From: Blastomonas sp. SL216
GTDB lineage: Bacteria > Pseudomonadota > Alphaproteobacteria > Sphingomonadales > Sphingomonadaceae
DNA length: 64,000 nt
Reading direction: 5' to 3'
Assembly (NCBI GenBank): GCA_026625625.1
Contig: CP113055.1
Coordinates: forward strand, 3,207,001 to 3,271,000
Shown: positions 55,580 to 64,000 of the stretch, one piece after another
Layout of the letters: each line of letters opens with the position of its first letter
How positions within the stretch are numbered: position 1 is the stretch's first letter
The notes under the pieces: generated by a model
The model's input: only the letters and a program-made list of their open reading frames with translations
What the model was told of the DNA's origin: nothing
Database searches by the model: none
Position numbers and translations under genes: made by a program

Positions 55580-56057
55580 TCGGCTCGAGGGCTTGACCGG
55601 CAAGGTCGGCGCTGATCTGGTCATCCTCGTTCGTCGTTGCACCCGGAAGAAATACCGATCCCAGCCTCTCCCATGCAAGGGGGCACCCGGTCCTGCGGGC
55701 AAAAATCATTAACCCTGGCCCAGCGCTGCAAATTCCCCAACCGGGACAGGTGGGAGCTGGGCCAGGGCGTGATGGGCCGCTCTACCGTTTGCAAACGTTC
55801 CCGCTTTCCGTAGCGTCCGCCCTGCGCCTTCACCCCCAGAACGGTTGTATTTTGCGTAACCGTCCCCATCTAGGGCCGGAATGGCCATTACGGGGTGGCT
55901 ATTTTGTGACGAATCTGTTAAGTGCGGCGCATTGGCGCAGCGGGTTTGCGCTAATTGGTGTCCCACTCTCGGCACATATTTGAGGAGATTCGCTCGAACG
56001 GCTGGCATGCAAGTTCGAAAAGGCTCCCGCTTCCCCTGAATTGAGAAAGGTTTTTGA
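55580..56057. other. fdxA-carD intergenic region
   Basis: No supported gene. It holds a perfect 12-bp inverted repeat (55713-55767), a small dyad ACGGTT-N11-AACCGT (55841-55863) and the likely carD leader with GAGAAAGG before the ATG. Base composition is less GC-rich toward carD. I see no clear promoter hexamers or small RNA. Confidence 0.5.
55713..55767. repeat. 12-bp inverted repeat downstream of fdxA
   Basis: CCCTGGCCCAGC (55713-55724) and GCTGGGCCAGGG (55756-55767) are perfect reverse complements with a 31-base loop. It may act as a terminator-like structure after fdxA or as an operator. No U-run follows. Confidence 0.55.
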
Positions 56058-56585
56058 ATGGCCGCCAAAGCGCTGTCTTTTGATGTAGGCGATTATGTGG
56101 TTTATCCCAAGCACGGTGTCGGTCGTGTTGTGGAACTTCAGAAGGAAGAAATTGCCGGCATGCAGCTCGAGCTGTACGTGCTGCGCTTCGAAAAGGAACG
56201 GATGACGCTGCGCGTTCCTGTCAACAAGGTTGAAAGCATCGGTATGCGCAAGCTGTCGTCGGACAAGACGCTGCGCGAAGCGATGGAAACGCTCAAGAGC
56301 AAGCCCAAGGTCAAGCGCACCATGTGGTCGCGCCGGGCCCAGGAATATGAAGCGAAGATCAATTCGGGCGACCTGGTGTCGATCGCCGAAGTGACCCGCG
56401 ACCTGTTCCGTCCCGACGACCAGCCCGAACAGAGCTATTCGGAACGGCAGATTTTCGAAGCCGCCTCGAGCCGCCTGGCGCGCGAACTGGCCGCGATGGA
56501 AAAGACCGACGAGCCCGCCGCGCTCAAGAAGATCCTCGAGATCCTGAACGCTGCCGCGCCGCAATATTACGAAGCCGCCGAATAA
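56058..56585 (+). CDS. carD: CarD family transcription regulator
   Basis: A 175-residue protein with an RNA-polymerase interaction domain (VGDYVVYPKHGVGRVVELQK, residues ~10-29) and a helical C-terminal domain with the basic TMWSRRAQEYEAKINSG segment. CarD binds the beta subunit and stabilises open complexes, especially at rRNA promoters. ATG 56058 is preceded by GAGAAAGG. A strong terminator follows. Confidence 0.95.
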   Translation: MAAKALSFDVGDYVVYPKHGVGRVVELQKEEIAGMQLELYVLRFEKERMTLRVPVNKVESIGMRKLSSDKTLREAMETLKSKPKVKRTMWSRRAQEYEAKINSGDLVSIAEVTRDLFRPDDQPEQSYSERQIFEAASSRLARELAAMEKTDEPAALKKILEILNAAAPQYYEAAE

Positions 56586-56622
56586 GCGCTTCATTGGCCG
56601 GACCATGCGTCCGAACGTTCAC

Positions 56623-56660
56623 GAAAACCCCCGGTTCCTGCCACGGAACCGGGGGTTTTC
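56623..56660 (+). terminator. Strong intrinsic terminator of carD
   Basis: AAAACCCCCGGTTCC (56624-56638) pairs with GGAACCGGGGGTTTT (56645-56659) around a six-base loop; 15 pairs, then TCGTTTGC. Confidence 0.9.
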
Positions 56661-56738
56661 GTTTGCATTGCCCATGCGCCTGGCTTGCGGCATCATTGGT
56701 GCCAACCAGCAACCAGAGCAGATGAACAGGGGGGGTGC

Positions 56739-57404
56739 ATGACCAGCCAGGCCTGGCCGCCGATCGATCACCGACCGGGCGTCACCCTGCCCGTGCTGCT
56801 GTTCTGGGCCGCGATCCTTTCCACCCTGCCGGTGCTGTGGCTGAACGTGCTGCCCGCGCTGGGTGGTGGCGCGCAGCGCGAACATGCCGATCACAGCCTG
56901 TGGATCGTCCTGCACGCGCTGACCGGTTTTCTGACGCTGGCCTCCGGTTTCCTCGCGCTCTGGATGGGCTGGACCCGCGCGGCATTCGAATATCACCGGC
57001 ATACCGGCTGCACCTATGTCGGCGCGGGGATGACCATGGCCTTTGTCGCGCTGTTCCTGGCGATCAGCGACCCGCACCGGAGCCCCGCGAGCGGCTGGGC
57101 CACCGGCACGCTGGCGGTCGTGTGGCTGGTCGCAACATCGATGGGCTGGCGGCGCGGCAGCCAGAAGCGCTGGCGCTCGCACCAGATGTGGATGATCCGG
57201 TCGATGGTGCTGACATGGACCTTCGTGTTCTGCCGGCTGGCACAGCAGCTGGGCGATCTGGAAGGAATCGCCCCGGCACTGGGCATCTGGGCCTATTGGG
57301 CAGGGCCCCTGGTGGTGGCCGAGGCGGGGCTGCAGCTCTGGAACCGCCGTCACCCGCCCGCTGACCGCCGTCAGCTCTTGTACAGTCCGTCGAGCCGATC
57401 CTGA
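56739..57404 (+). CDS. DUF2306-like membrane protein
   Basis: A 221-residue protein with about six helices and conserved polar spots: HALTGFLTLASGFLALWMGW, EYHRHTGCTYVGAGMTMAFV and RSHQMWMIRSMVLTWTFVF. This pattern of His/Arg near helix ends is like DUF2306. A GGGGGGTGC site precedes ATG 56739. Its end overlaps the convergent acyl-CoA synthetase gene by 34 bases. Confidence 0.75.
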   Translation: MTSQAWPPIDHRPGVTLPVLLFWAAILSTLPVLWLNVLPALGGGAQREHADHSLWIVLHALTGFLTLASGFLALWMGWTRAAFEYHRHTGCTYVGAGMTMAFVALFLAISDPHRSPASGWATGTLAVVWLVATSMGWRRGSQKRWRSHQMWMIRSMVLTWTFVFCRLAQQLGDLEGIAPALGIWAYWAGPLVVAEAGLQLWNRRHPPADRRQLLYSPSSRS

Positions 57405-59194
57405 TAGCGCCCGCGGATGACATGCCGCCGGATCTTCATCGACGGTGTCATCTCGCCATTCTCGATGCTGAACGGCTCGTCGGCAAAGGCGAACTGGCGC
57501 ACCTTCTCGATCACCGACAGGTCACCGTTCACCCGGTCGATCGCCGCCCGGACAGCGGATTTGAACTGCGGATTGGCCTGCAAGGCGGCAAAATCGACCT
57601 TCAGCCCCTGGGCGCTGGCCCATTCCATCGTCCATTCGGGATCGGGCACCACCAGACCGACCAGATACGGCCGCCGGTCGCCCATCACCATCGCCTGGTG
57701 GATTTCGGGCTGCAGCGTCAGCATGCCTTCGACCTTTTGCGGCGAGACATTGTCGCCCTTGTCGTTGACGATCAGGTCCTTCTTGCGGTCGGTGATCGCA
57801 ATGCGTCCCGCCTCGTCGATATGGCCGATATCGCCGGTATGCAGCCAGCCGTCCTTCAGCACCCGTGCGGTCTCTTCGGGGTTCTGCCAATAGCCGTGCA
57901 TCACCAGCTCGCCGCGCACCAGAATTTCGCCGTCATCGGCAATGCGCACTTCGGTATCGGCGAGCGGTGGGCCGACCGTGTCCATCTTCAGGCCGACCTT
58001 GGGGCGGTTGCACGCGATGATCGGCGCGGCCTCGGTCTGGCCGTAACCCTGCAGCAATGTCAGCCCCAGCGCGTGGAAGAACACGCCGATCTCGGGGTTC
58101 AGCGGCGCGCCGCCCGACACCATCGCCTTGATCCGCCCGCCGAAGCGCGCCTGGATCTTGGGGCGCAGGCTCTTCGACAGGATGAAGTCCATCGGCTTGT
58201 CGATCACGCCCGCGCGGCCCGCCAGCTGCTTTTCGCCCAGCGCCATCGCGCGTTCGAACAGGAAATTGGCGACCTTGCCCTGTTTCTGGATCTGCTTGAG
58301 GATACGCGCGCGCAGCACCTCGAACAGGCGCGGCACCACGACCATCAGCGTCGGGCGCACCTCCTCGATATTGCTGGCCAGCTTTTCCAGCCCTTCGGAA
58401 TAATAGATCTGCGCGCCCAGCCCGATCGGGAAGAACTGGCCGGCGCTGTGTTCATAGGCGTGGCTCAGCGGCAGGAACGACAGGAACACCTCGTCCTCCC
58501 AGCCGAAATCTTCGGAAATCACGCGGGTCGGGCCGGCGATATTGTGCAGGATGGCGCCATGGTGCTGCATCACGCCGCGCGGCGCGCCGCCGGTGCCGCT
58601 GGTATAGATGATGCAGGCCGTGTCGTTGCGGGTCAGCGTTGCCGCATCGGCGCGGATCCTGGGCAGCAATTCGGCCTGGCGCGCGGCAGAACCGCTGACC
58701 AGATCAGACCAGTTGTGCGCGCGAAAGCGGCTGGCCTGGCCGACCTTGACCGGTTCCATGCCGATCACATGCCAGGCATTGCCCGCGCGCAGCACCGCAG
58801 GCAGCAGCGTGCGCGCCAGCTTGGCGTCGGAGACGATCACCGCGCGCGCGCCGGAATTGTCCAGGATATGCTGGTGGTCGCGCTCGGTATTGGTGGTGTA
58901 GGTGGGAACGGTCACGCAGCCTGCGGCCATGATCGCAAGGTCGGCAATGCACCATTCGGGGCGGTTTTCGCTGACCAGCATCACCCGGTCGCCGCGCTGC
59001 AGCCCCATTTCCTTGAGCGCATGCGCCAGCTCCGCGACCTGGCCCGCCGCCTGCCGCCAGCTGGTCGATGTCCAGGCTCCGCCGCGCTTGGCCCACAGGA
59101 ACGGCTTGTCGCCCAGCTCATCCGCCCGCGCGAAGAACAGGTCGAGCAGGTTGTTGAAATGGGAAAACTGGTCGAGCGATGTGTTGGCGATCAC
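57371..59194 (-). CDS. Long-chain acyl-CoA synthetase (AMP-forming)
   Basis: A 607-residue adenylate-forming enzyme. The phosphate-loop motif is IIYTSGTGGAPRGVM (~195-210), followed by LQGYGQTEAAPI (~390), GWLHTGDIGHIDEAGRIAIT (~455) and the catalytic Lys region near the end (EMTPSMKIRRHVI). It activates fatty acids for degradation or lipids. Close to FadD/FAA types. Transcribed away from the flippase cluster. Confidence 0.92.
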   Translation of the reverse strand: MIANTSLDQFSHFNNLLDLFFARADELGDKPFLWAKRGGAWTSTSWRQAAGQVAELAHALKEMGLQRGDRVMLVSENRPEWCIADLAIMAAGCVTVPTYTTNTERDHQHILDNSGARAVIVSDAKLARTLLPAVLRAGNAWHVIGMEPVKVGQASRFRAHNWSDLVSGSAARQAELLPRIRADAATLTRNDTACIIYTSGTGGAPRGVMQHHGAILHNIAGPTRVISEDFGWEDEVFLSFLPLSHAYEHSAGQFFPIGLGAQIYYSEGLEKLASNIEEVRPTLMVVVPRLFEVLRARILKQIQKQGKVANFLFERAMALGEKQLAGRAGVIDKPMDFILSKSLRPKIQARFGGRIKAMVSGGAPLNPEIGVFFHALGLTLLQGYGQTEAAPIIACNRPKVGLKMDTVGPPLADTEVRIADDGEILVRGELVMHGYWQNPEETARVLKDGWLHTGDIGHIDEAGRIAITDRKKDLIVNDKGDNVSPQKVEGMLTLQPEIHQAMVMGDRRPYLVGLVVPDPEWTMEWASAQGLKVDFAALQANPQFKSAVRAAIDRVNGDLSVIEKVRQFAFADEPFSIENGEMTPSMKIRRHVIRGRYQDRLDGLYKS

Positions 59195-59292
59195 CGGGTT
59201 CGGGCTCCTCTTGATGCCGCGCTTGGCGCGCGCGGTCTGTCGATATCGGGTCTAGCGGGGTTTATGACCATGGGCAATCAGCGGCGCGGCCA

Positions 59293-60861
59293 TCATAATG
59301 CGAGTTTGCGCCCGGCCTTGCCCAGCGCGGCCTTGTCCTCGGCGTCCAGCCCGATCTTGAGACCCAGCCAGACCAGCGGAACGAAACAGGCGAACTGGAT
59401 CGCGGCGCGGGGTACCATGCCCAGGCCCGAAAAGACCCAGCCGATCAGCCAGAGCGTGGCAAACCCGCCGATGCCGCAGGCCAGCGCGCGCAGGAAATGC
59501 CGGTCGAACGGCCCCAGCCCGTCGCTCGCCCAAAGCTCTGCCACCGCCGCCCAGCTCGACACGATCACCCCTGCGCTGACCGCCAGCGCCATGCCGGTTG
59601 CCCCCAGTTCGTCGACCGTCAGCCAGCCGACCAGCCCGGCAACGCCAAGCCCCGCGACCGAATTGGCCAGCGGCAGCAGGCGGTGCCCGGTCATCTCGAC
59701 GATCGGGGTGGCCGCGCCCAGGATCGTTTCGCCCGCGCGGCCCAGCAGCAGCACGATCAGCACCGGCAGCGCGGCGGCGGCCTCTGGCGAGAACAGCAGC
59801 AGCGTCGCATCGCCGCCTGCGATCATCACCCCGGTCAGCGGCAGCACGATGATCGCCGCGATCCGGTTGGCAAAGCGATAGAGCGGCGCGATCTCGGCCC
59901 TGTCGGCGGCGCGCTGCGCGGCGCTCAGCGGCGCGAGGACGTAGAGAAACGTCTGGCGCACGATCAGCGGCACCGATGCGATCTTGCGCGCGATGCCGAA
60001 CAGCCCTGCGGCTACAGCGCCACCGCCGCCGCTCAGCGCCAGGCCCAGCAGCACCGGCGGCAGATCGTTGAATGCCCGGCGCGCCAGATTGGGCGGCATC
60101 GTCGCCAGGCCCGATTTCAGCGTGTCGTGGCGCAGCGCGGGCGGCATCGGCGCGCGCCAGAGCAGGGCGAGGTCGTAATAGCGCCCCAGCAACCGCACCG
60201 AGAGCCAGGCGGTCACGCCGAGCGAGACGATATGCGCGATGAACAGCCCGAACAGCCGCACGCCCAGCCCATAGAGCGCCACCGCGACGATCAGCCGCGC
60301 GATCTGCTCCCAGAAGATGCGCAGCCGGATTTCAGGCCCGAACGCTCGCCGCGCACGCGCCGCCGCGGTGGCGATTTCCAGCGCGACGGTCAGCGGCAGC
60401 GTCCAGACGAACAGCGCGATCATCGCGGGCAGATGCGGCCGCATCGCCGGCTCGACCGAAAATTGCGGCGCGATGGCGGGCGCCGCCAGCGCTATGCACA
60501 AGGCGACGATCGTGGAAGGGATCACCGTCACCAGCAGCGCATAGCGCACCACGCCATGCTCGATCTCGCGGGTCGGTGCGGCAGGGATCGAGCGCTGCAG
60601 CCCCTGCGCCAGCGACAATGTGGTGATGGTCGACAGCACGTTCACGGCGGCCCAGAGCACGATATAGGTGCCATAGGTGGCCAGCCCGAACATCCAGACG
60701 AACGCGGGCTGGGTGACGATCTCGATGATCGCGCCCATGCGCGCCAGGCCGGACAGCGCAGCGCCGCTTGCCACATCGGCGCGGCTCACCGCAGGGGGGC
60801 TGGCAGCGGGCGTGCTTGAAGCGGGGGCAGGGCTGGCCGGCTGGGGAGCGTCTGAGGCCAC
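59293..60861 (-). CDS. Lipopolysaccharide/oligosaccharide flippase-like membrane protein
   Basis: A 522-residue membrane protein with 12-14 helices of the MATE/Wzx-like polysaccharide transporter type (GLARMGAIIEIVTQPAFVWM, GLFGIARKIASVPLIVRQTF, VGWLTVDELGATGMALAVSA). The first codon is GTG at 60861, after an Ala/Pro-rich N-terminus; no ATG lies nearby and the lptG stop is ten bases upstream. Linkage to lptFG suggests export of an envelope glycan or lipid-linked sugar; the substrate is unknown. Confidence 0.75.
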   Translation of the reverse strand: MASDAPQPASPAPASSTPAASPPAVSRADVASGAALSGLARMGAIIEIVTQPAFVWMFGLATYGTYIVLWAAVNVLSTITTLSLAQGLQRSIPAAPTREIEHGVVRYALLVTVIPSTIVALCIALAAPAIAPQFSVEPAMRPHLPAMIALFVWTLPLTVALEIATAAARARRAFGPEIRLRIFWEQIARLIVAVALYGLGVRLFGLFIAHIVSLGVTAWLSVRLLGRYYDLALLWRAPMPPALRHDTLKSGLATMPPNLARRAFNDLPPVLLGLALSGGGGAVAAGLFGIARKIASVPLIVRQTFLYVLAPLSAAQRAADRAEIAPLYRFANRIAAIIVLPLTGVMIAGGDATLLLFSPEAAAALPVLIVLLLGRAGETILGAATPIVEMTGHRLLPLANSVAGLGVAGLVGWLTVDELGATGMALAVSAGVIVSSWAAVAELWASDGLGPFDRHFLRALACGIGGFATLWLIGWVFSGLGMVPRAAIQFACFVPLVWLGLKIGLDAEDKAALGKAGRKLAL

Positions 60862-60871
60862 GGTCTGCGGC

Positions 60872-61969
60872 CTATTCCTCGGTGCGGATGAGGACGGTCT
60901 CGCCGACCATCAGGAACAGGAAGAAAGGCGACCAGGCCGCCAGGATCGGCGGATAGGCCCCCAGATTGCCCATGGCGAGCGCGAAATTGTCGGCCACGAA
61001 ATAGGCAAAGCCCAAAGCCATGCCGATGACGGCGCGGATGAACAGCTGGCCCGATCGCGCCAGGCCGAACGCGGCCACCGCGCCGAGCAGCGGCATCAGC
61101 AGCGCCGAAAGCGGGCCGGACAGCTTGTGCCACAGATTGGCCTCGAGCGCCGCGGTCGGGCGACCGGCGGCTTTCAGTTCCTGGATCGCGGCCCAGAGCT
61201 GCGGGAAGGACAGGCCATCGGCATTGACCTTGCTCAACGTGAACTGGTCGGGGCGGACGTCGCCTGCGGCAACGATATCGCCCAGCGCCTGCTTCTGCCC
61301 CGATGCGACGTCGAACTGCGTGGCATCGGTCAGCTTCCAGCCCTTGCCGGTATAGGTGCCTTCGCGGGCACGAATGATCCGCGCCATGCCGCCCTGGCTG
61401 TCGCGCGCATAGACGGCAACGCCGGTCAGCCGGGTCGCGTTGCCCGTGCCCTCGACCGTATCGGCCTGGATGATATTGTCGCCTTCGCGCACCCAGATGT
61501 TCGACTTGACGTTGGAATCGCGCGGGATCGGGCCGAAATCGGCCGCTTCCCAGGCGTCCAGCGTCGCGGTTGCACGGGTCAGGATGCGCTCGGAAAAGAC
61601 GAAGGTGATCGCCGACACGCCGAACGCGGCGATCAGCAGCGGCGCGAGCACCTGATGCGCGGACAGCCCTGAGGCCTTCATCGCCACGACCTCGCTGTTC
61701 TGGTTGAGCGTCGCCAGGGTGATGATCGTGGCCAGCAGCACCGAAAACGGCAGGACCAGGTCGATGATCTGCGGCGCGCGCAAGCTGATATAGGTCAGCA
61801 GCTGCGCCTGGCCATTGCCGGGATAGGCCAGGATCTTGCCGCTTTCACCCAGGAGGTCGAGCGATTGCAGCACCAGGAACAGCAGCGCCACCACCGCCAG
61901 GATGCTGGTGAGGAACTTGCGTGCCATGTAGACGGCGACGGTGCGCGAGGGGAAGAATTCGAAATGCAT
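60872..61969 (-). CDS. lptG: LPS export permease LptG
   Basis: A 365-residue inner-membrane protein with six helices and a periplasmic beta-jellyroll domain (~130-240). Conserved parts are YMARKFLTSILAVVALLFLV, LPFSVLLATIITLATLNQNS and EVVAMKASGLSAHQVLAPLL. With LptF and LptB2 it extracts LPS from the inner membrane and sends it along the periplasmic bridge. It is 10 bases after lptF on the minus strand. Confidence 0.94.
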   Translation of the reverse strand: MHFEFFPSRTVAVYMARKFLTSILAVVALLFLVLQSLDLLGESGKILAYPGNGQAQLLTYISLRAPQIIDLVLPFSVLLATIITLATLNQNSEVVAMKASGLSAHQVLAPLLIAAFGVSAITFVFSERILTRATATLDAWEAADFGPIPRDSNVKSNIWVREGDNIIQADTVEGTGNATRLTGVAVYARDSQGGMARIIRAREGTYTGKGWKLTDATQFDVASGQKQALGDIVAAGDVRPDQFTLSKVNADGLSFPQLWAAIQELKAAGRPTAALEANLWHKLSGPLSALLMPLLGAVAAFGLARSGQLFIRAVIGMALGFAYFVADNFALAMGNLGAYPPILAAWSPFFLFLMVGETVLIRTEE

Positions 61970-61979
61970 CTCGCTGCGC

Positions 61980-63191
61980 CTATTCCTGGAAGGACCGCTT
62001 GCGGCCGAAGCTGAACAGGCCGCGCACCGCAGCGCCCGATTTGGCGAACAGCTTTTCCAGCGCGCCGATCGGCTGGCCGCCCGGCACGAAGGCGACCTGA
62101 TAGTACATCCAGGCGATCAGCGCGGAGAACAGGGCAAAGGGCATCCATAGCGCCAGGATCGGATCGACCAGCCCCAGTGCGCCGACATCCTCGCCATATT
62201 CGTTGATCTTGTGATAGGTCACGATCATCACGATCGACAGGAACACGCCGAGGGCCGATGTCGAACGCTTGGGCGGGATCGCCAGCGCCACCGCCAGAAG
62301 CGGCATCAGCAGCATCATGACGACTTCGACCATGCGGAAATGGAAATTGGCGCGCGTCTGGTTGCGCTGCGCTTCGGGAATATTGGTATCCGCGCCGATG
62401 CGGACCAGTTCGGGAATGGTATATTCGCGGTCCTTGCCGCCGCCGCGCCTGCGGAAGGATTCGATCTTGGGCAGGTCGATCGGCAGGTCGTGGTTGCTGA
62501 AGGAAAGCACACGCGGCGTTTCGTAATCGGGTGAATCGTGCACCAGCGTGCCGTTGGTCAGGCGGAAGATGATCGTGTTGGGATCATCGGTCGCCAGAAA
62601 CTTGCCGCGCTCTGCGGTGACCGACAGCGAAGTGCCCGATTTGGCCTCGGCCCGCACGAAAATGCCGAACAGCTCGCGTCCGCCATCGCGGCTCTGCTCG
62701 ATGCGCAGCGTCATCCGGTCGCCCAGCTGGGTGAATTCGCCGACCTTGATCGATGCGCCGAGCGCGCCCGAACGCAGCTCGAAGCCCAGTTCCTCATAGG
62801 CATAGCGCGCCTTGGGCTGGATATAGCCGACCAGCGCCAGATTGACGAACATCAGCCCGACCGCAAACATATAGGGCACGCGCAGGAGCCGGTTGTAGCT
62901 GAGGCCGACCGCGCGGAACACGTCGAGCTCCGACGACATGGCGAGCTTGCGGAAGGCGAGCAGGATGCCGAGCAGCAGTCCGATGGGAATGCCGAGCGAG
63001 AGATATTCGGGCAGAAGGTTGGCGAGCATGCGCCACACGACGCTGACCGGGCCGCCTTCTGCGGCGACAAAATCGAACAGGCGCAACATCTTGTCCAGCA
63101 CCAGCAGCATGGCTGCGAGGATCAGCGTGCCGACCAGCGGAAAGAAGACGAGACGGGCGATATAAGCGTCTGTGGCGGTTAGCAATTTCAA
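61980..63191 (-). CDS. lptF: LPS export permease LptF
   Basis: A 403-residue partner of LptG with the same architecture: TDAYIARLVFFPLVGTLILA, SLGIPIGLLLGILLAFRKLA and the periplasmic domain (~130-270), then three C-terminal helices. The apparent start is TTG at 63191, needed to keep the first conserved helix intact; the next ATG would cut it. Together with lptG and the flippase gene it forms an envelope-lipid operon. Confidence 0.93.
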   Translation of the reverse strand: MKLLTATDAYIARLVFFPLVGTLILAAMLLVLDKMLRLFDFVAAEGGPVSVVWRMLANLLPEYLSLGIPIGLLLGILLAFRKLAMSSELDVFRAVGLSYNRLLRVPYMFAVGLMFVNLALVGYIQPKARYAYEELGFELRSGALGASIKVGEFTQLGDRMTLRIEQSRDGGRELFGIFVRAEAKSGTSLSVTAERGKFLATDDPNTIIFRLTNGTLVHDSPDYETPRVLSFSNHDLPIDLPKIESFRRRGGGKDREYTIPELVRIGADTNIPEAQRNQTRANFHFRMVEVVMMLLMPLLAVALAIPPKRSTSALGVFLSIVMIVTYHKINEYGEDVGALGLVDPILALWMPFALFSALIAWMYYQVAFVPGGQPIGALEKLFAKSGAAVRGLFSFGRKRSFQE

Positions 63192-63318
63192 CTTATTGTC
63201 GCCCTGTCACCATGATTTGGCCGCAAACGCTTCCCATAAGCAGACGGTAAAGGGGGCTCATCGGCCTGTCCGCGCCAGCTGGGGCGGATCGGCTATAGCT
63301 TCTGGGATTGAATACGTC

Positions 63319-63846
63319 ATGTTGAAAATTGCGGCAAAATCACTGGCCATCGTGGCTGCGGGCGGCATCGCCTTTGCAGGCTTCGTGCCCGTGGCCAGCG
63401 CGCAGCGTGAGGAAATCACCAACGACATGCGCAAATGCGCCGGCGGATCGGCAGGTCCGGCCGTGCATGTCGAAGTCAGCGGCTTCAAGGCCAGCACCGG
63501 CCGCATCCGCGTCCAGGCCTATCCCGCCACCAAGGCGAGTTGGCTGGAAAAGGGCGCGTGGATCAACCGCATCGATACGGCGGTGGCCCCGCGTGGCGGC
63601 AAGATGAGCTTCTGCGTGCCGCTCCCGTCGACCGGTGCCTATGGCATTGCCGTACGCCACGATGTCGATGGCAGCGGCAAGTCCGGCTGGAACGATGGCG
63701 GCGGCTTTTCGAACAACCCCTCGCTCTCGCTGCTCAGCCTCAAGCCTTCTGCGGGCAAGACCGCCATCCGGGTGGGTCCCGGCGTTACGCGCATCCAGGT
63801 GGTCCTGAATTACCGCCAGGGGATGTCGATCAAGCCGATAGGATAA
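63319..63846 (+). CDS. DUF2141 domain protein, exported
   Basis: A 175-residue secreted protein. The signal peptide (KSLAIVAAGGIAFAGFVPVA) ends SAQ; the mature domain is a DUF2141 beta-sandwich: VHVEVSGFKASTGRIRVQAY, then YGIAVRHDVDGSGKSGWNDG and FSNNP near the end. Function is unknown. ATG 63319 is used because the signal peptide starts there. It is divergent from lptF. Confidence 0.85.
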   Translation: MLKIAAKSLAIVAAGGIAFAGFVPVASAQREEITNDMRKCAGGSAGPAVHVEVSGFKASTGRIRVQAYPATKASWLEKGAWINRIDTAVAPRGGKMSFCVPLPSTGAYGIAVRHDVDGSGKSGWNDGGGFSNNPSLSLLSLKPSAGKTAIRVGPGVTRIQVVLNYRQGMSIKPIG

Positions 63847-63852
63847 GTCAGA

Positions 63853-64000
63853 ATGACTCTCGTTGCGCTCATTTCCAATCCGCGCTCGACCGGCAACAAG
63901 GCGATGTTGCCGGCGGTCCGCGATTATTGCGCGCGCAACCCGGACATTTTCCATTACGAGGTGGAAGAGGTCCACCAGATTGCCGATGCGCTGCGCGCCA
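63853..64000 (+). CDS. Diacylglycerol kinase family protein (3' end outside window)
   Basis: The first 49 residues of a probable lipid kinase: MTLVALISNPRSTGNKAMLP then VRDYCARNPDIFHYEVEEVH. The SNPRSTGNK start loop is the nucleotide-binding beginning of the diacylglycerol kinase catalytic domain. It begins six bases after the DUF2141 gene. The rest lies beyond 64000. Confidence 0.75.
   Translation, partial: MTLVALISNPRSTGNKAMLPAVRDYCARNPDIFHYEVEEVHQIADALRA

Overview
The window comes from a high-GC alphaproteobacterium, most probably an aerobic anoxygenic phototroph of the Sphingomonadales (Sphingomonadaceae/Erythrobacteraceae type). The evidence is a photosynthesis gene cluster with the oxygen-dependent cyclase AcsF, a C4-pathway hemA inside the cluster, a ppaA-ppsR regulatory pair, PpsR-type TGT-N12-ACA boxes, and typical alphaproteobacterial housekeeping neighbourhoods (SUV3-like helicase, S4 protein, fdxA and carD in a row; lptF-lptG). 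No puf, crt, bchCXYZ or bchIDO genes are visible, so only part of the cluster is present here.

Layout. 1-1453: the end of a DECR1-like short-chain dehydrogenase and a LuxR-type regulator. 1474-5742 (minus strand): bchG, a PucC-family transporter, bchP, tspO and a small membrane protein. 5743-12317: a block that is not photosynthetic, with an OprO/P-type porin behind a Pho-box-like repeat, a secreted beta-helix protein, a membrane-bound KdpD/KdpE-like fusion regulator, and the potassium transporter gene kup. 12314-14807 (minus): ppsR and ppaA. 15021-30528 (plus): one tightly packed run bchF-bchN-bchB-bchH-bchL-bchM-lhaA-puhA-puhB-puhC-small ORF-acsF-puhE-hemA, mostly with ATGA overlaps. A lipoprotein cytochrome c gene converges on it.

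How the phototrophy genes fit together: HemA feeds tetrapyrrole synthesis; BchH, BchM, AcsF, BchNBL and BchF carry it toward bacteriochlorophyllide; BchG and BchP attach and reduce the phytyl tail; LhaA, the PucC-like protein, PuhB, PuhC and PuhE support assembly; PuhA is the reaction-centre H subunit. PpsR and the B12-binding PpaA are the likely light/redox regulators, acting at boxes in front of bchG and between ppaA and bchF.

From 31.5 kb on the window is ordinary accessory and housekeeping content: a periplasmic small protein, a prolyl-4-hydroxylase-like oxygenase, an RcnB-like protein with an 11-residue repeat, a MOSC protein, an M19 dipeptidase, an S9 peptidase, aroQ-accB-accC, a flavin monooxygenase, tRNA-Thr, a flavodoxin-like reductase, purU, a GNAT protein, infC with an apparent ATA start, two DUF4139 proteins, exonuclease III, an M23 peptidase, helicase-S4-fdxA-carD, an acyl-CoA synthetase, a flippase with lptG/lptF, a DUF2141 protein and the start of a lipid kinase.

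The best candidates for something not yet described are the membrane-tethered KdpD/KdpE-like one-component regulator beside kup, and the phosphate-porin module sharing its control region with bchG. All calls rest on reading the sequence and on family knowledge; no database search was possible.
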